DNA of 64,000 nucleotides, taken from assembly GCF_901709675.1 (NCBI RefSeq), contig NC_051092.1, positions 14,856,991 to 14,920,990 of the forward strand. The letters are read 5' to 3'. The DNA is from Syngnathus acus. Lineage: Eukaryota; Chordata; Actinopteri; Syngnathiformes; Syngnathidae. Each line of letters starts with the position of its first letter. Position 1 is the first letter of the stretch. The notes under the pieces were generated by a model that ran no database searches, was not told where the DNA came from, and saw only the letters and a program-made list of their open reading frames with translations. Shown here piece by piece: positions 42,592 to 53,830 of the stretch. Made by a program: the position numbers and the translations under genes.

Positions 42592-44278
42592 TGCCGGGAA
42601 CAAGAAAATGGAACAATGACGTTATTGCATGTAAGGTGGCTATCTTTGTTGCCATTTTGTTAACTTCAGCAATATGGTATTTGTGGGAACTAAGTCATAA
42701 TGAGTAGGGGAGAGATGAGTGAACAATTTATATTGATCACTCCCAAAAAACAATGCTGCATTGTAGCAATTTAAAAGATCAATTTGACCTTTGCAGGATG
42801 ATCTGCTGTGTCGGATCTGGACTGCAATGAAAATATGATGTTTATATGTGTACTTTGTCAACAACCGCTGTAGATGTTAAAGAATGGGATGATTATATCT
42901 AAAACGAATGTGGATAATTTGTTTCAGGTAACTATAAGAGTTGCTGAAAAACGAAACAATTGATTGCTAATGGCAAAACAAGCTGCAAAGACAGAAACAA
43001 AAAGTGAATATGTCATATGTATGGATTTGCGACCGATTCTTTATGTTGTATCGTTGCCATTGACCAAAGATTGTGTGACATCTGTCACATCTACTGATTG
43101 TGAAATGTGTGACAGAGCATTCTATATAGTAATATCCATTGAAAAAAGAAAAAAGAAGCCATTGCTTTCAGAGAATGTAGTCAAGCTAAATTGTATATGT
43201 ATCAACATGCCAAGATCTGGGAAAAAGCTGGAAAAACAAACAAACAAAATGTCTTTAAATTTGAGAGTCGACGATGATCTGACTGAAATTGATGCAATCA
43301 GAGTCCCCAGAGGAGTTCCTGATTAATTAAAGATTAAAGATTAAGATTAAAGTCCCAATGATCGTCACACACACACCTGGGTGTGGTGAAATTTGTCCTC
43401 TGCATTTAACCCATCCCCGTGTGATTTTCATCCATCCCCTGGGGGAGAGGGGAGCAGTGAGCAGCAGCGGTGCCGCGCTCGGGAATCAGTTGGTGATCTA
43501 ACCCCCCAATTCCAACCCTTAATGCTGAGTGCCAAGCAGGGAGGCAATGGGTCCCATTTTTATAGTCTTTGGTATGACCCGGCCGGGGTTTGAACCCACA
43601 ACCTTCCAGTCTCAGGGCGGACACTCTACCACTAGGCCACTGAGCTGGTCACTAGGCCACTGAGCTGGTTAATAAGAATTAATTGACCAAATTGTAGCAG
43701 GATGGGAGTCTTCCATTTGCTGGTGGTGTACGATGAACAAAAACGTCGACATGATAAATTACAACCATTGCAACATGCAGAAATTGCGCAAACGGACACA
43801 AGCGGGACTTGAGGCAGTGCACGGACAGCTAGCCACGCCTTCCCTAATGTCAATCCAGAACCGCAATGCTCTTGTTATGTTGGTGTCTGAGAAAGGAAGG
43901 GTCTGCGCAATGTTCAGAGAACAATGCTGCACCTTCATCCAGAACGACACCGCCCCTGATGGGAGCCTGACGAAGGCGATTGCAAGCTTGCAATCCCTCA
44001 AAACGAGGATGAAAGAGTGGATGACTGCTTTTGGGAAGTATAAAGCCCTTGTGTCCTCAATTACTGCTATACTCACCTTGTGTGGTTGTTGTTGTATTCC
44101 ATGTCTCCGTGCTCTGTTTAATCGTCTCATCACTACAGCAATATCGCCCATGGAAGACAAGATGGCCGGGGTATGCCTAATGTCTGAACGCCAGCATGTT
44201 GATGATAACGATGATGATGATGGAATTTTTGCACTTGGGTTTACAGACTTCTTCCCAGATCTGGGTGTTTCCGAATGA
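42592..44278 (+). pseudogene. Retroviral envelope remnant with transmembrane subunit
   Basis: A short frame from 42592 carries a hydrophobic signal-like segment and stops at 42706. Another open part, 42961-43326, may be surface-subunit sequence but has no motif I can name. A SINE interrupts the gene at 43330-43668. The transmembrane subunit is open at 43733-44278 (181 codons). It has the region preceding a C-x6-CC motif (Cys58, Cys65, Cys66 of this frame), then a hydrophobic anchor at about residues 105-125 and a Cys-rich juxtamembrane stretch. This layout is typical of gamma-type envelopes. The gene is broken in several places and makes no complete envelope. Confidence 0.8.
43330..43668 (-). 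mobile_element. Family A SINE inserted in the env remnant
   Basis: Full-length reverse-oriented copy. The 3' tail is seen on the plus strand as GATTAAAG repeats at 43328-43352; the head with B-box and A-box is at 43585-43640. The last 20 bp of the head, CACTAGGCCACTGAGCTGGT, are duplicated. Confidence 0.88.
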
Positions 44279-44408
44279 TAATATCGCAACGTTTATCCTT
44301 TCTTGGTGTAAACTTATTTGTGCTCATAATTGTGATCCTACGGCTGAAAATCTTTTTGAAGTGGCCGCTTTTAGGTGATAAGATGGTCTCTGAGAACTTA
44401 TGATACAC

Positions 44409-44417
44409 AGGAGGGAA
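44409..44417 (+). promoter_or_regulatory. Polypurine tract before the 3' LTR
   Basis: AGGAGGGAA immediately precedes the TG of the 3' LTR at 44419, the usual place for plus-strand priming. Confidence 0.7.
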
Positions 44418-44418
44418 T

Positions 44419-45148
44419 TGTTAGAAAAATGTATATATATATATGTTATCATGCGTTCTCTAATCAATGCTTCACCGCAGTATTACTGCAATATATGCTT
44501 GCTGTTTGGCCTTGCTGTTTTTATGATGTACCACAGAAGAGAAAAGTTACGGCTGGGTCAGGAGAGAGGTTACAGCTGGGTCAGACAGGACCAGCTGACA
44601 ACTCAGCAAAAAGAAGACATCTACCGAGACAGTTCCTTTCTAACAAAGACCACTTTGTTAAACAACATGCCTCATTGCTGTCTTGCACCTCAGATGAACC
44701 TACAAGTGACCATCATTGTCAGGGTTTTCCAAACTATCTTAATCGTAGGATTATGTCGGAATGTATGTATCCAGTAATAAATAACCTAGCTTGTCCCATT
44801 CTACACAATGTCGTAAAGCATCCCTTGCTATGTTTTGACTAGAGGTCAAAGGTTTTCTTCTCTATCCAGGCCACTCAAATTCCTCTTCCCACATGTTCTT
44901 ATCAGTATGTAAACACCTAGTGATTTCTTCCTTACGAGGCAAAGCCCACATGCGTTCCCCCTCCTCTTTTAGGGGCTTTTGTCTCACGATTTGTGGGTAG
45001 GGCAAATCCCAATAAAAAGAGCGGGAGTGCATACAGATATTTAGTGTAGTGAGATTGTTGTGAAGCTATCTGTACTGCACTCCTCGCGAGAAAAGACTTA
45101 ATATTCTGTCTCACTTGTGGTTTGTTTGCTGTTGCTCTTCTCTTGAAA
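44419..45148 (+). repeat. Retroviral 3' LTR
   Basis: Matches the 5' LTR over its whole length except for one extra TA unit. The end reads TCTTGAAA and then unrelated sequence, so the last bases are uncertain. Confidence 0.9.
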
Positions 45149-45989
45149 TTTGTTCGGTCAGCGAAAAAACCTAACAGGCTGACGCGAGGCGTAACGCGTC
45201 AAAAGTTAACTTCACTTCAAATCCCGCGGAGAGGCGGGATGAACGTTTCAATTCTGACTCCGGCTTTCCTCTATGGAGTTTGCATGTTTCTCCCAGGTAC
45301 TCCTGTTGCCTCCTGCATTCCAAAACTGTAAATTATAGACCAATTTACCGTAATGTTCGGACTATAAGTCGCTCCGGAGTACAAGTCGCATCAGCCATAA
45401 AATGCCCAAAGAAGTGAAAAAAACCATATATAAGTCACTCCGGAGTATAAGTCGCATTTTGGGGGGCAATTTATTTGACAAAATCCAACACCAAGAACAG
45501 TCATGAACGAGCAACAACAGGCTAAACGATAGGTATGCTAACGTGACATAAACACAAACGAAGAGCTGAGAACGGCCCTGACGTAACATTCAGAGTTATT
45601 TAAAAAAAACTATTACATAAACAACACGTTTATAAAACCATCTGTGTCACTCTAATTCATTAAATCCATCGATCGTCCTTTGTCAACAATGGGTGCGCGC
45701 CGCTGACGGCGCTTGCACTTCAAAATATTCCACAGGCCCATATAACGATATATAAATTAGAAATCAAATAACTATTATATAAGCAATAATATTATCGAAC
45801 CATCTGTGCACTCTAAATCCTTAAATCCATCGATCAAATTCCTCGTCCTTTGTCAACAACGCCGCGCGTGAGCCCTGACGTCAGCCTCGTCGTTATTCCA
45901 CAGATCTAGTATATCACTATATTGTCGCCTTAACAAAGTACAAGGAAAGACGTGGGTTTGGTAAACGGCTCTTTATTTAACAAAACAAA

Positions 45990-46135
45990 CTTCCAGGCGT
46001 GTGGCGGCGTGGACTTCCAGCCACGGAGGTGGAAGAAAGATCCATAGAATAGGACCGGGCGTGCGTAAAAGCCATGACCGAGCCCCATCCACCGTCCCCG
46101 GACAGCCACCCGGCCGAGCGCCGGCCCTCGACTTT
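45990..46135. repeat. Repeat unit with GGACCGGGCGTGCG motif, copy 1
   Basis: Contains CCACGGAGGTGGAAG, ATAGGACCGGGCGTGCGTAA and CCGGACAGCCACCCGGCCGA. Two related units lie at 49490-49610 and 49612-49672, on the far side of the inserted material, so an array was split or the repeat belongs to the pogo-like element. Confidence 0.6.
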
Positions 46136-46800
46136 GTCATGTAACATGAGTGTGGGGGGGAACAAATGGTGCAAAAAGTGAGTATGGATTGCTCCCAGGA
46201 ATAAATTGGCGAAGCTGACATTCCAAATTTTAGCAGCAGATGGCGCAGAATTTGAGTTGAGAATTATTGAATGAATTGGCAGAGCTGAAATTCCAAAATT
46301 TTCCAAGAGGTGGTGCCAAACCGTTAAAGGAGACCAAAGATGGGCAAGACCAGCTGAACTAGCAAAAATAGAAGACACGGGGTCGGTTTTTTGGGTCACG
46401 CACGGAAGCACAAATATGGTTTTTATATTTATTATCTTTTTATTTGCTTGGCTAAAATATATTCTGTAACCGCTTAAAGCAATATTATCACACAATTAGA
46501 CCAAGATGCCCACCAATATAAGAATAGGGGTGTGTTAAAAGTTGTTTGAAAGGTTGAAACAAATGTGTTTTTCTTTTCTTTTCTTTTATTTTCTTTGCTT
46601 GGCTGAAATATATTCTGTAACAGCTTAAAGCAATATTATCACACAATTAGAAAAAGGGGCCCACCACGATGTGGTGTGTTAAAAAATGTTTAAAAGATTA
46701 ATTCAAGGGTTTTGATTTTTGATTTTATGGTTGAGTAAAGTGTAATTTTGAAGTATTATTTTTAGAAAAGGAGAAGTGAAGAAAAGAGGAAGTAAGGTAG
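46136..46800. other. Possible retroviral internal fragment
   Basis: AT-rich, with an internal duplication (GCTAAAATATATTCTGTAAC at about 46450 and a near copy at about 46604). Short frames suggest decayed coding sequence, and a purine-rich tract lies at about 46764-46795. No family motif is certain. Confidence 0.35.
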
Positions 46801-47275
46801 TTGCCAGGGTTTCGGCCGAATTTTGGTGGAAGATAAAGAGTGGGGCGGAAACAGCTGGTCAAAAACAGCAGGTACCTGAGCGTGGGAAACTGGTCAGTGT
46901 AGAGGCCAGCGAAAGGAGGGGGTCGCAGAGAAGTCTATAAAAAGGTCGCCATAGACATCTACGGGGCTCTCTCCCGGACCGCGTTCGTACGTGAAGAAGC
47001 CCGTATGAGTTTCAAGACTTTTTCTAAAGCCTTTGAGATCTTTGTGTAAGACGCAAGATTGCTGGCCTGGATTAACTTGGATTTACTCAAAAGAATTGGA
47101 CTGGACAACTTTGCGTGAGGAGCTAGGTGATGGGAGCGACTCTTTCTGTATTTCCGCGAGGGGAGGAGACAGTCATCGGGTAGTCGGTCCACTCGCGGCC
47201 AATCTAGCTTCCAAATTGGATTTTAGAAATAAAATCGAACTGATCACTCGACTTTATTTCCACCAAAAAATAACA
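46801..47275 (+). repeat. Candidate solo LTR or 3' LTR
   Basis: Begins TGCCAGGG after the purine-rich tract and ends AAAAAATAACA. It contains TATAAAAAGG at about 46936 and AAATAAAATCG at about 47228, in the order promoter then polyadenylation signal. No partner LTR is found in the window. Confidence 0.35.
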
Positions 47276-49489
47276 CCCAATTGGTAGCTACCTTTTCCTT
47301 CTTTTTTGATTTTTGTTTTACAATCAAAAGTGCTCCGGGATTGAATGATTTTATTTGCATGTGTATCAGTGAGTGGGATTGTTCGGTTTTTGGAGGATTG
47401 AGATTTGTAATTGTATTTCATGCTTCTTCAATAAATGTGTTTTATATACTCATTTAATTCGTGGTGCGCTAATTTGTATGAGGTATGCAATCGATTGTTT
47501 GTGGTTGGTTTGATAATTCGGTTTATTACTAGGAGATTATTATGGTATGCAATCATACCGTAATAAATAAAAAGAACGAAGGTGTTTAAATTAGATATAC
47601 CGTTTTTTTCCATGTATAATGCGCCCCCATGTATAATACGCACCCTAAAAATGGCATGTTGATGCTGGAAAAAAGCCTGTACCCATGTATAATACGCACC
47701 CAAATTTTGACTTTTTTCTTTTTTTTTTTTTTAAATTTCTTTTTTTTTTTTTTAAAGTCCCAATGATCGTCACACACGCGTCTGGGTGTGGTGAAATTTG
47801 TCCTCTGCATTTGACCCATCCCCGTGTGATTTTGATCCATCCCCTGGGGGAGAGGGGAGCAGTGAGCAGCAGCGCCGCCGCGCTCGGGAATCATTTGGTG
47901 ATCTAACCCCCCAATTCCAACACTTAATGCTGAGTGCCAAGCAGGGAGGCAATGGGTCCCATTTTTATAGTCTTTGGTATGACCCGGCCGGGTTACTTAA
48001 GTCCGTAAACATAAAATTATTTCAGAAAAAAGATCATCTTTGGGAACAACCGGATGTTATTCTGCCGGTCAGTATCACTGCGCATGCAGTAGCAAACTCG
48101 ATAGCGAAGAAATATGTGAGACTCTCAACGGGATCACCAATATTTGAGTGATGTTCCAGTTATTTATCACAATTATTTATTATTATAATAATAATATATA
48201 TAATATATAATAATTATTTATTTATTATTCACAATTGTCATGGTGATCTTTCTGGTGATTTCTTAACTAGGCTGGATGTATTTTTTTTGTTGGCGTTGAT
48301 TTCTCCGACTGCCCAGAAAGGCACCACCGCGATCAGTTAGGTTAAAATGAAAAGAGAGGAAAGTGACGTTGTAAAGAACCATCCGTGACAAGATTTTCTT
48401 CAAAAATTGTTGTACCATGATTTTCTTCACAAAAAAAAAAAAAATAAAAAATAAAATAAAAAAAAAAGATTTTTTAAAAATTGTACCCATGTATAATGCG
48501 CACCCCAGATTTTAGGACAATAAATTAGTTACATTTTGCGCATTATACATGGAAAAAAACGGTATTTAATTTGAGAGTAGAATTAAAAGTAATTTAATTG
48601 TCCGTCGAAGTGCGGGCCCGTTCCTATTTTGTCGGGCCGCACCGGACAATTTTGGGGAGTAAATTGCCTTCATAATTATTTGAGGGATGAGCGCATCTCG
48701 TTAAACATTTAATTCGTTTAAATATTTGTTTTATTTAAGTAAAATAACGAAGGTTTTCAAATTCGACTATATGGATTAGTGGTAGAGCTATAATTAGTAA
48801 ATGTCCGTCGGGCAAGGGCCAGTTCCTATTTTGTCGGGCCGCGTCAAAGCTACGTTGGATGATTTTGAGGGATTAATTTGCCTTCAAAATTAATTGCAGG
48901 ATAATTATAATTCGATTAAATCATTTTGATTCGTATTAAGTAAAATATTATTTTGTTGAAAACGATCGAGTTGGTGGAAGCACTCCCACGGTTAAGTGTT
49001 TATATATATAATGTTAGAATTAGTGATTTAATGCATTAAATTCATTTTCAAATACTATCATTGCCATACTTCTGCTAATTTGATTTTTTTTCGAAAAAAG
49101 GGAAGTAGGCTCGCTACTTCCTCAACCCAGTAGAGCGGGGCCATATCATGAGTTACTTCGGCAAAACTAGTGCTAGGGTGCGCTAGACCAACGAATCCCT
49201 GAGGCCTTAACAAAGGCATCTAAAAAATATCCGTAACGTAATACCAGCATCAGACAACCGAAGGGAGCCATCATTATGGCGCGGTCATTTCGACGACTCG
49301 CCTCGAATTGAGTTACTCGGCTCGCGCGTCGGATGACTTGAAAGGGATTGGCGTCGTAAAGAAATTAGATTGATTCTAGTAGAATTAATTTAACTCGGGT
49401 GGTTAGCGTACGGACGAGTCCCTTCACCCCCGGCTTATTGAACCCGTTACCGGGGAGCCGGTGCCACTTTAATAAAGTGCGCGTTTGAC
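47276..49489. other. Unassigned interior of the pogo-like element (outside the MITE)
   Basis: Holds a diverged duplication with CCTATTTTGTCGGGCCGC at about 48630 and 48824 and otherwise AT-rich text. No ORF of note. The MITE at 47600-48562 lies within it. Confidence 0.4.
47600..48562. mobile_element. TA-flanked MITE with internal SINE (copy 2)
   Basis: Same terminal repeats, same interior and same truncated family A SINE (47754-47998, minus) as 33568-34507, with TA at 47598-47599 and 48563-48564. The copies differ mainly in T- and A-run lengths and a few substitutions. Confidence 0.85.
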
Positions 49490-49672
49490 AACTTCCATCC
49501 ACGGAGGTGAAAGAGAGCTCAGTAGAGTAGGACCGGGCATGCGTAAAAGCCATGTCCGAGCCCCATCCACCGTCCCTGGACAGCCACCCGGCCGAGCGCC
49601 GGCCCCCGACTTCAATCCACGGAGGTGAAAGAGAGCTCCGTAGAGTAGGACCGGGCGTGGGTAAAAGCCATA
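49490..49672. repeat. Repeat units with GGACCGGGC motif, copies 2 and 3
   Basis: Two successive units (49490-49610 and 49612-49672) share TCCACGGAGGTGAAAGAGAG and GTAGGACCGGGC with each other and with 45990-46135. Confidence 0.6.
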
Positions 49673-50249
49673 ATAGTTTTTCAAACCTTCTGTGTCACTC
49701 CAAATCCTTAAATCCTTCAAACTCTTCGTCCGCCGTGTCACTTAGAAACAAAGCCGCTAATGATGCTGGTAGTACGTGGGGCCCTTCGTCATCTTCGTCG
49801 TCCCATGATCAATGTTTGTCCTTTATGTAAACAACCGCCGCGCCACGCCGCGTCGCGCTGCTGACGTCACTTGAAATTCAAATTACAGTAATCCCTTGCT
49901 ATATCGCGGTTCGTTTATCGCGGTTTCACTTTTTTTGGGGAGGAAAAGTTTTGAAAAAAAACACATATAAGTCGCTCCTTATTATAAATCGCCCCCCCCA
50001 CCCAAACTATGAAAAAAACCGCGACTTATAGTCCGAAAATTATGGTACCATTCCAAACTGTCAATGTAATTGATGGTGAGTGTGAATGTTTGTTTGTCTG
50101 CACTATGTGTCCTGCGATTGACTGGTGACCAACTCAAGGTGTACCCCTCCTACCGCCCAAAGACTCCTTGGATAGGCTCCAGCACGCCTGCGACCCTCGT
50201 GAAGATAAGCTTGGAAGATGAATGAATGAATGAACGAATGAATGAATGT

Positions 50250-51660
50250 GGATAACAGAAAATTATTTTATTGTATCGAAGCAAAGCTAAATTGATTTTT
50301 AAAAAAGTCAATCTATTTTGTATTTATATCGATCACGTTTACCAGGCTTCATGTAGGCCAATCATGACTGCCTAGCTAACAAGATTAGGTCAATGTGGCA
50401 AGTAGACATTTGAAACATTTAATGATGCTAAGTGGAGAACTCTAGTTATAGATTAGTTACCATGCATCACGTGTTACCATCTCGTGTGAAAATCGCAATT
50501 GTATTTGTCTGAATAATTTGGACACAAATCTCTCCTGATTAGGTTTAAGGGGGCAATTACTTTTTTCAGAGGGTTAGATAGGTTTGGATCTTTCTTGGTA
50601 AATAAAATTAATTTAGAAACTGCATTTGCTGTATCCTTGGGTTGTCTCAGTGTGATATTAACATTGATTGGATGAAATGAAACCTTTGTGTGTGATAAGT
50701 ATGCACATAACACAGAAATAAGGTAAGGGGCAAATACTTTTTCACAACACAGTAATTTTGAGACGCCGTACTTGAGTTTTAAAAAAGTCAATCCATTTTG
50801 TATATACGTATATCGATCACATTTACCAGGCTTCATGTAGGCCAATCATGACTGCCTAGCTCACAAGATTAGGTCAATGTGGCAAGTAGACATTTGAAAA
50901 ATGATGATGCTCAGTGGAGAACTCTAATTACAGATTAGTTGCCATTCAACAAATGTTGCTCGCCAAGACTCGCCCATTAAAAATATTTATACCTGTGTGA
51001 GAAATATCAATTAAACGCCTACACTAATAACCCTAATGACAGCGTGACCTTTCCAATAGGCGTACAAACTACAAAGCAAGTTGCGTCTTTCATCAGCAGC
51101 TATGAGTCAACAGAAAACATCAGAGCAGTACCGACAAGCGGAACAGCAAAGTGATTCTCCAAAAGCACATTTCTTTGGGCGTGGTAATTGTTTTGTACAT
51201 CTTGAAGTGTTCTCAATAAACACAGCATCCATATTGGATTTGCAGTGGATTAAAAAAGTCAAAACGTGAAAATCCCGAATATATTTGTGGATTGAAATAA
51301 CTCGTGAAAATCTTGAAGATATTTGTGGATTCAAAAAATATGTGAAAATGACAAACATGACGTGTGAAAATCGCAATTGTATTTGTCTGAATACTTTGGA
51401 CACAAATCTCTCCTGATAAGGTTTAAGGGGGCAATTACGTTTTTCAGAGGGTGAGATAGGTTTGGATGTTTCTTGGTAAATAAAATTAATTTAGAAACTG
51501 CATTTGATGTATCCTTGGGTTGTCTCAGTGTGATATTAACATTGATTGGATGAAATGAAACCTTTGTGAGTGATAAATATGCACATAACACATAAGGTAA
51601 GGGGCAAATACTCCTTCACAGCACAGTAATTTTGAGACGCCCTACTTGAGCAGTCACTGA
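50250..51660. repeat. Tc1/mariner-type MITE sequence in tandem duplicates
   Basis: 50302-50470 and 50787-50945 are direct copies (ACCAGGCTTCATGTAGGCCA, GACTGCCTAGCT). 50487-50777 and 51364-51651 are direct copies (AGGTTTAAGGGGGCAATTAC, GGGTTGTCTCAGTGTGATAT, GGTAAGGGGCAAATACT). The second type resembles the ends of Tc1-like non-autonomous elements common in fish. A third partial copy is at 56235-56350. No ORF is supported. Confidence 0.65.
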
Positions 51661-52430
51661 ACGCACCTCAACTTTACTGACAAACTTGTGTGAGTCACAG
51701 TTTAGGCCCCTCGAGGGTGAAGCCAGAGGACAGCCATATTGCCACTGTGACTGGCAACCTCAGTTTATTATTATTATTATTTTTTTTCAGAAGACACTAT
51801 TCTAAGTACACATTTCAAACTAGGTTCCAAGTATGGAGTTATGAGAGCCTCTCCAACAACCAACATCACTGTTTGCAACGACCATTGAGAGTATATTACC
51901 CAGAGTTTGCCCTCCAGAGTTTAGGTTTATATTTTGCAATGAATTTGTCGCAATGGACTTTGCTTTCATTTCATTGTTGATGGTTCTGACAACCTGATGC
52001 AAGCAAATATTAAAGTAACATTCAGAGATATACAGGGCGCATAGGGTGTAGACCATCCTTGGGCAAACTACAGCCCGCGGGCCACATCCGGCCCACGGGG
52101 CCTTTTAGTAAAGCCCGCCAAACCAGAATAAATTGTATTATTAAACTTTCTTTATGGTCATTTTCCCTGCAATGACTATGTTTCCCCAGTAGATTGGGGA
52201 AGCGCCCGCCCGCGCATTTACTCCCGGAAGCCGTGTCAGAAAGCTCGGTGCACACTCACAAGTGCGTGTACGTACTCAGTAGTATGGAACAGGCGCACTC
52301 CACACTCTATTTCTATAAGTGCCAAATTTAGAGTGTGGGCTGTAACGTCAGCATTCTCGTAATTTGCGCGCTGAGCTTTCAGATACAGTTTTACGCTAAA
52401 GCCACTCACAAACCTTCTAGTGTTGAAATG

Positions 52431-52670
52431 AGTGGCCCGAGGAAAAGAAAGGTGGACACTGAGTGACGAGTGTTAAAAAAGAGTGGACAATTTGGCTTGA
52501 CCTACGTGGGTGAGCAGACGTTCAGCCACATGAACGTCAAAAAAGCCCGTCGCAGATCTAGGTTATTGGACCGATACCTCAGTTCTATCCTAAAAATGAC
52601 CACAACAAATTTTACTCCAGACTATGATGCACTAGCAAAAATGGGAGACCAACAATGCTATTCCCACTGA
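52431..52670 (+). pseudogene. hAT transposase: start fused to C-terminal dimerisation segment
   Basis: MSGPRKRKVDTE followed by TGA (near 52465) is the N-terminus of ZBED/GTF2IRD2-like hAT transposases. Almost immediately after, LTYVGEQTFSHMNVKKARRR and RYLSSILKM give the C-terminal hAT dimerisation region (52491-52600), ending at 52668-52670. The BED finger and the entire catalytic domain, several hundred codons, are missing between them. The element is a deletion derivative that could only move with enzyme supplied elsewhere. Confidence 0.75.
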
Positions 52671-52853
52671 AAATGAAGGGGAGTTTCTCTAGTTTGTTGT
52701 AAAAAAAAAAAAAGCATTTTGAAAATAATTTGTACAAATAGCAGGGAGTGAAACTAGCGGCCATTCTCATTTTCAAACAATGCAGGATGCTCAAGGACAT
52801 TGACGCACTGTCTTTTTGCGACTAATCTTAACTTTTAAAGTTCTTAAGGTCAC

Positions 52854-53830
52854 TAGATTCAAGATTCAAGAATTATTATTGGCCATGTTTGAGCATGCCA
52901 AACAAGGAATCTGACTTCGGTACATCTTAGCCTCTGTTCAACATTTGGGTGACTAACAACACTCAGGACATGTGCGAAAATTGACAAATATTCTCAAACA
53001 TCCCCTGATCTTAAACTCCCAGGAGGGCAAGGAAAAACTCAAAACTCCTACTAGGGGAAATGAGAAACCTTGAGAAGATACCACAGATGGGAGGATCCCT
53101 CTTCTAGGATGACCAGGCTGCAATGGATGCAGAGTGGACACATAGTACACATAACACAGACAATTCAAAATAAAGCGTCGAGAGCAGGATGTTATTGCAC
53201 AGCAATGACTCTGAGACTCTACGAGTGGTGTGAGTTCATCAGAGCGACAGCCTGGGGGAAGAACCTGTCTCTGTGTCTGCTGGTTTTGGCGTACAGAGCT
53301 CTGTAACGCCGTCCGGAGACTGCAACCTGGGTGCACGTTTCCTGGTCCTGGACAGGTACAAGTCCTGGATAGATGGGAGGTTGATTCCAATTATCTTTTC
53401 TGCAGTCCCGATTGTCCATTGCAGTCTGTGCTTGTCTTGTTTGGAGGCCGATCCAAACCAGACAGTGATGGAGGTGCAGAGGATAGACTGGATGATGGCA
53501 GTATAGAAGGTCTTCAGCAGCTCCAGTGGCAGGTTGAACTTCCTGAGCTGTCTCAGAAAGTAAAGCCTCTGCTGGGTCTTCTTCCGGACAGAGTCTATGG
53601 GGCTGGTCCATTTCAGGTCCCGAGAGATTGTGGATCCCAGGAACTTGAAGATGTCTGTGGAGAGAATAGTATTACTGCGGATAGTGAGGGGTGAAAGTGG
53701 TGAAGGGTCTCGCCTGAAGTCCACTGTCATCTCCACGGTCTTGAGCGGGTTCAGCTCCAGGTGGTTTTGGCTGCACCAGTGGACAAGCCGCTCCACCTCC
53801 TGTCTGTACGCAGTTTCGTCACCGTCCCAT
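52854..53830 (-). pseudogene. Rex1-like LINE 3' fragment
   Basis: On the minus strand an open segment (53796-53239) encodes the RT C-terminal part: HLELNPLKTVEMTVDFRRD, FKFLGSTISRDLKW, QQRLYFLRQLRKFNL, TFYTAIIQSIL, VWFGSA. It then frameshifts near the end. The 3' UTR includes the teleost LINE module also seen at 25490-25680 and ends in an ATTCAAG tail at 52857-52873 (plus strand). 5' truncated, dead. Confidence 0.75.

Larger units (their letters stand above)
37850..45148 (+). mobile_element. Class I endogenous retrovirus with intact LTRs and degraded genes
   Basis: A 7.3-kb provirus with two LTRs of about 728 bp, a tRNA-Pro-type primer site, gag, pol and env remnants in order, and a purine-rich tract before the 3' LTR. 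The env transmembrane remnant has the C-x6-CC pattern of gammaretrovirus-like envelopes. All genes are interrupted. No matching target duplication is found at the outer edges. Confidence 0.88.
45348..50045. mobile_element. Pogo-like DNA element, 4.7 kb, with nested insertions
   Basis: Terminal repeats CCGTAATGTTCGGACTATAA (left) and CCATAATTTTCGGACTATAA (right, reversed) are flanked by TA on both sides (45346-45347, 50046-50047). No transposase is recognisable. It contains CACTCTAAATCCTTAAATCC-type blocks in several copies, a minisatellite-like repeat, an LTR-like segment and a TA-flanked MITE. Confidence 0.65.
45225..50240 (+). repeat. Old family B SINE-like repeat split by a 4.7-kb insertion
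   Basis: The left half (45225-45347) has the family B motifs TATGGAGTTTGCATGTTTCTCC and GGTACTCCTGTTGCCTCC. The right half (50046-50240) continues with GTGTGAATGTTTGTTTGTC, TGTGTCCTGCGATTGACTGG, GGATAGGCTCCAGCACGCC and an ATGA array. The two halves join in the normal order of the family, so 45348-50045 is an insertion. Confidence 0.75.

Noticed and set aside
46801-47290. Complete second retrovirus
   Set aside because: Only one LTR-like segment and no gene motif; kept as a low-confidence solo LTR.
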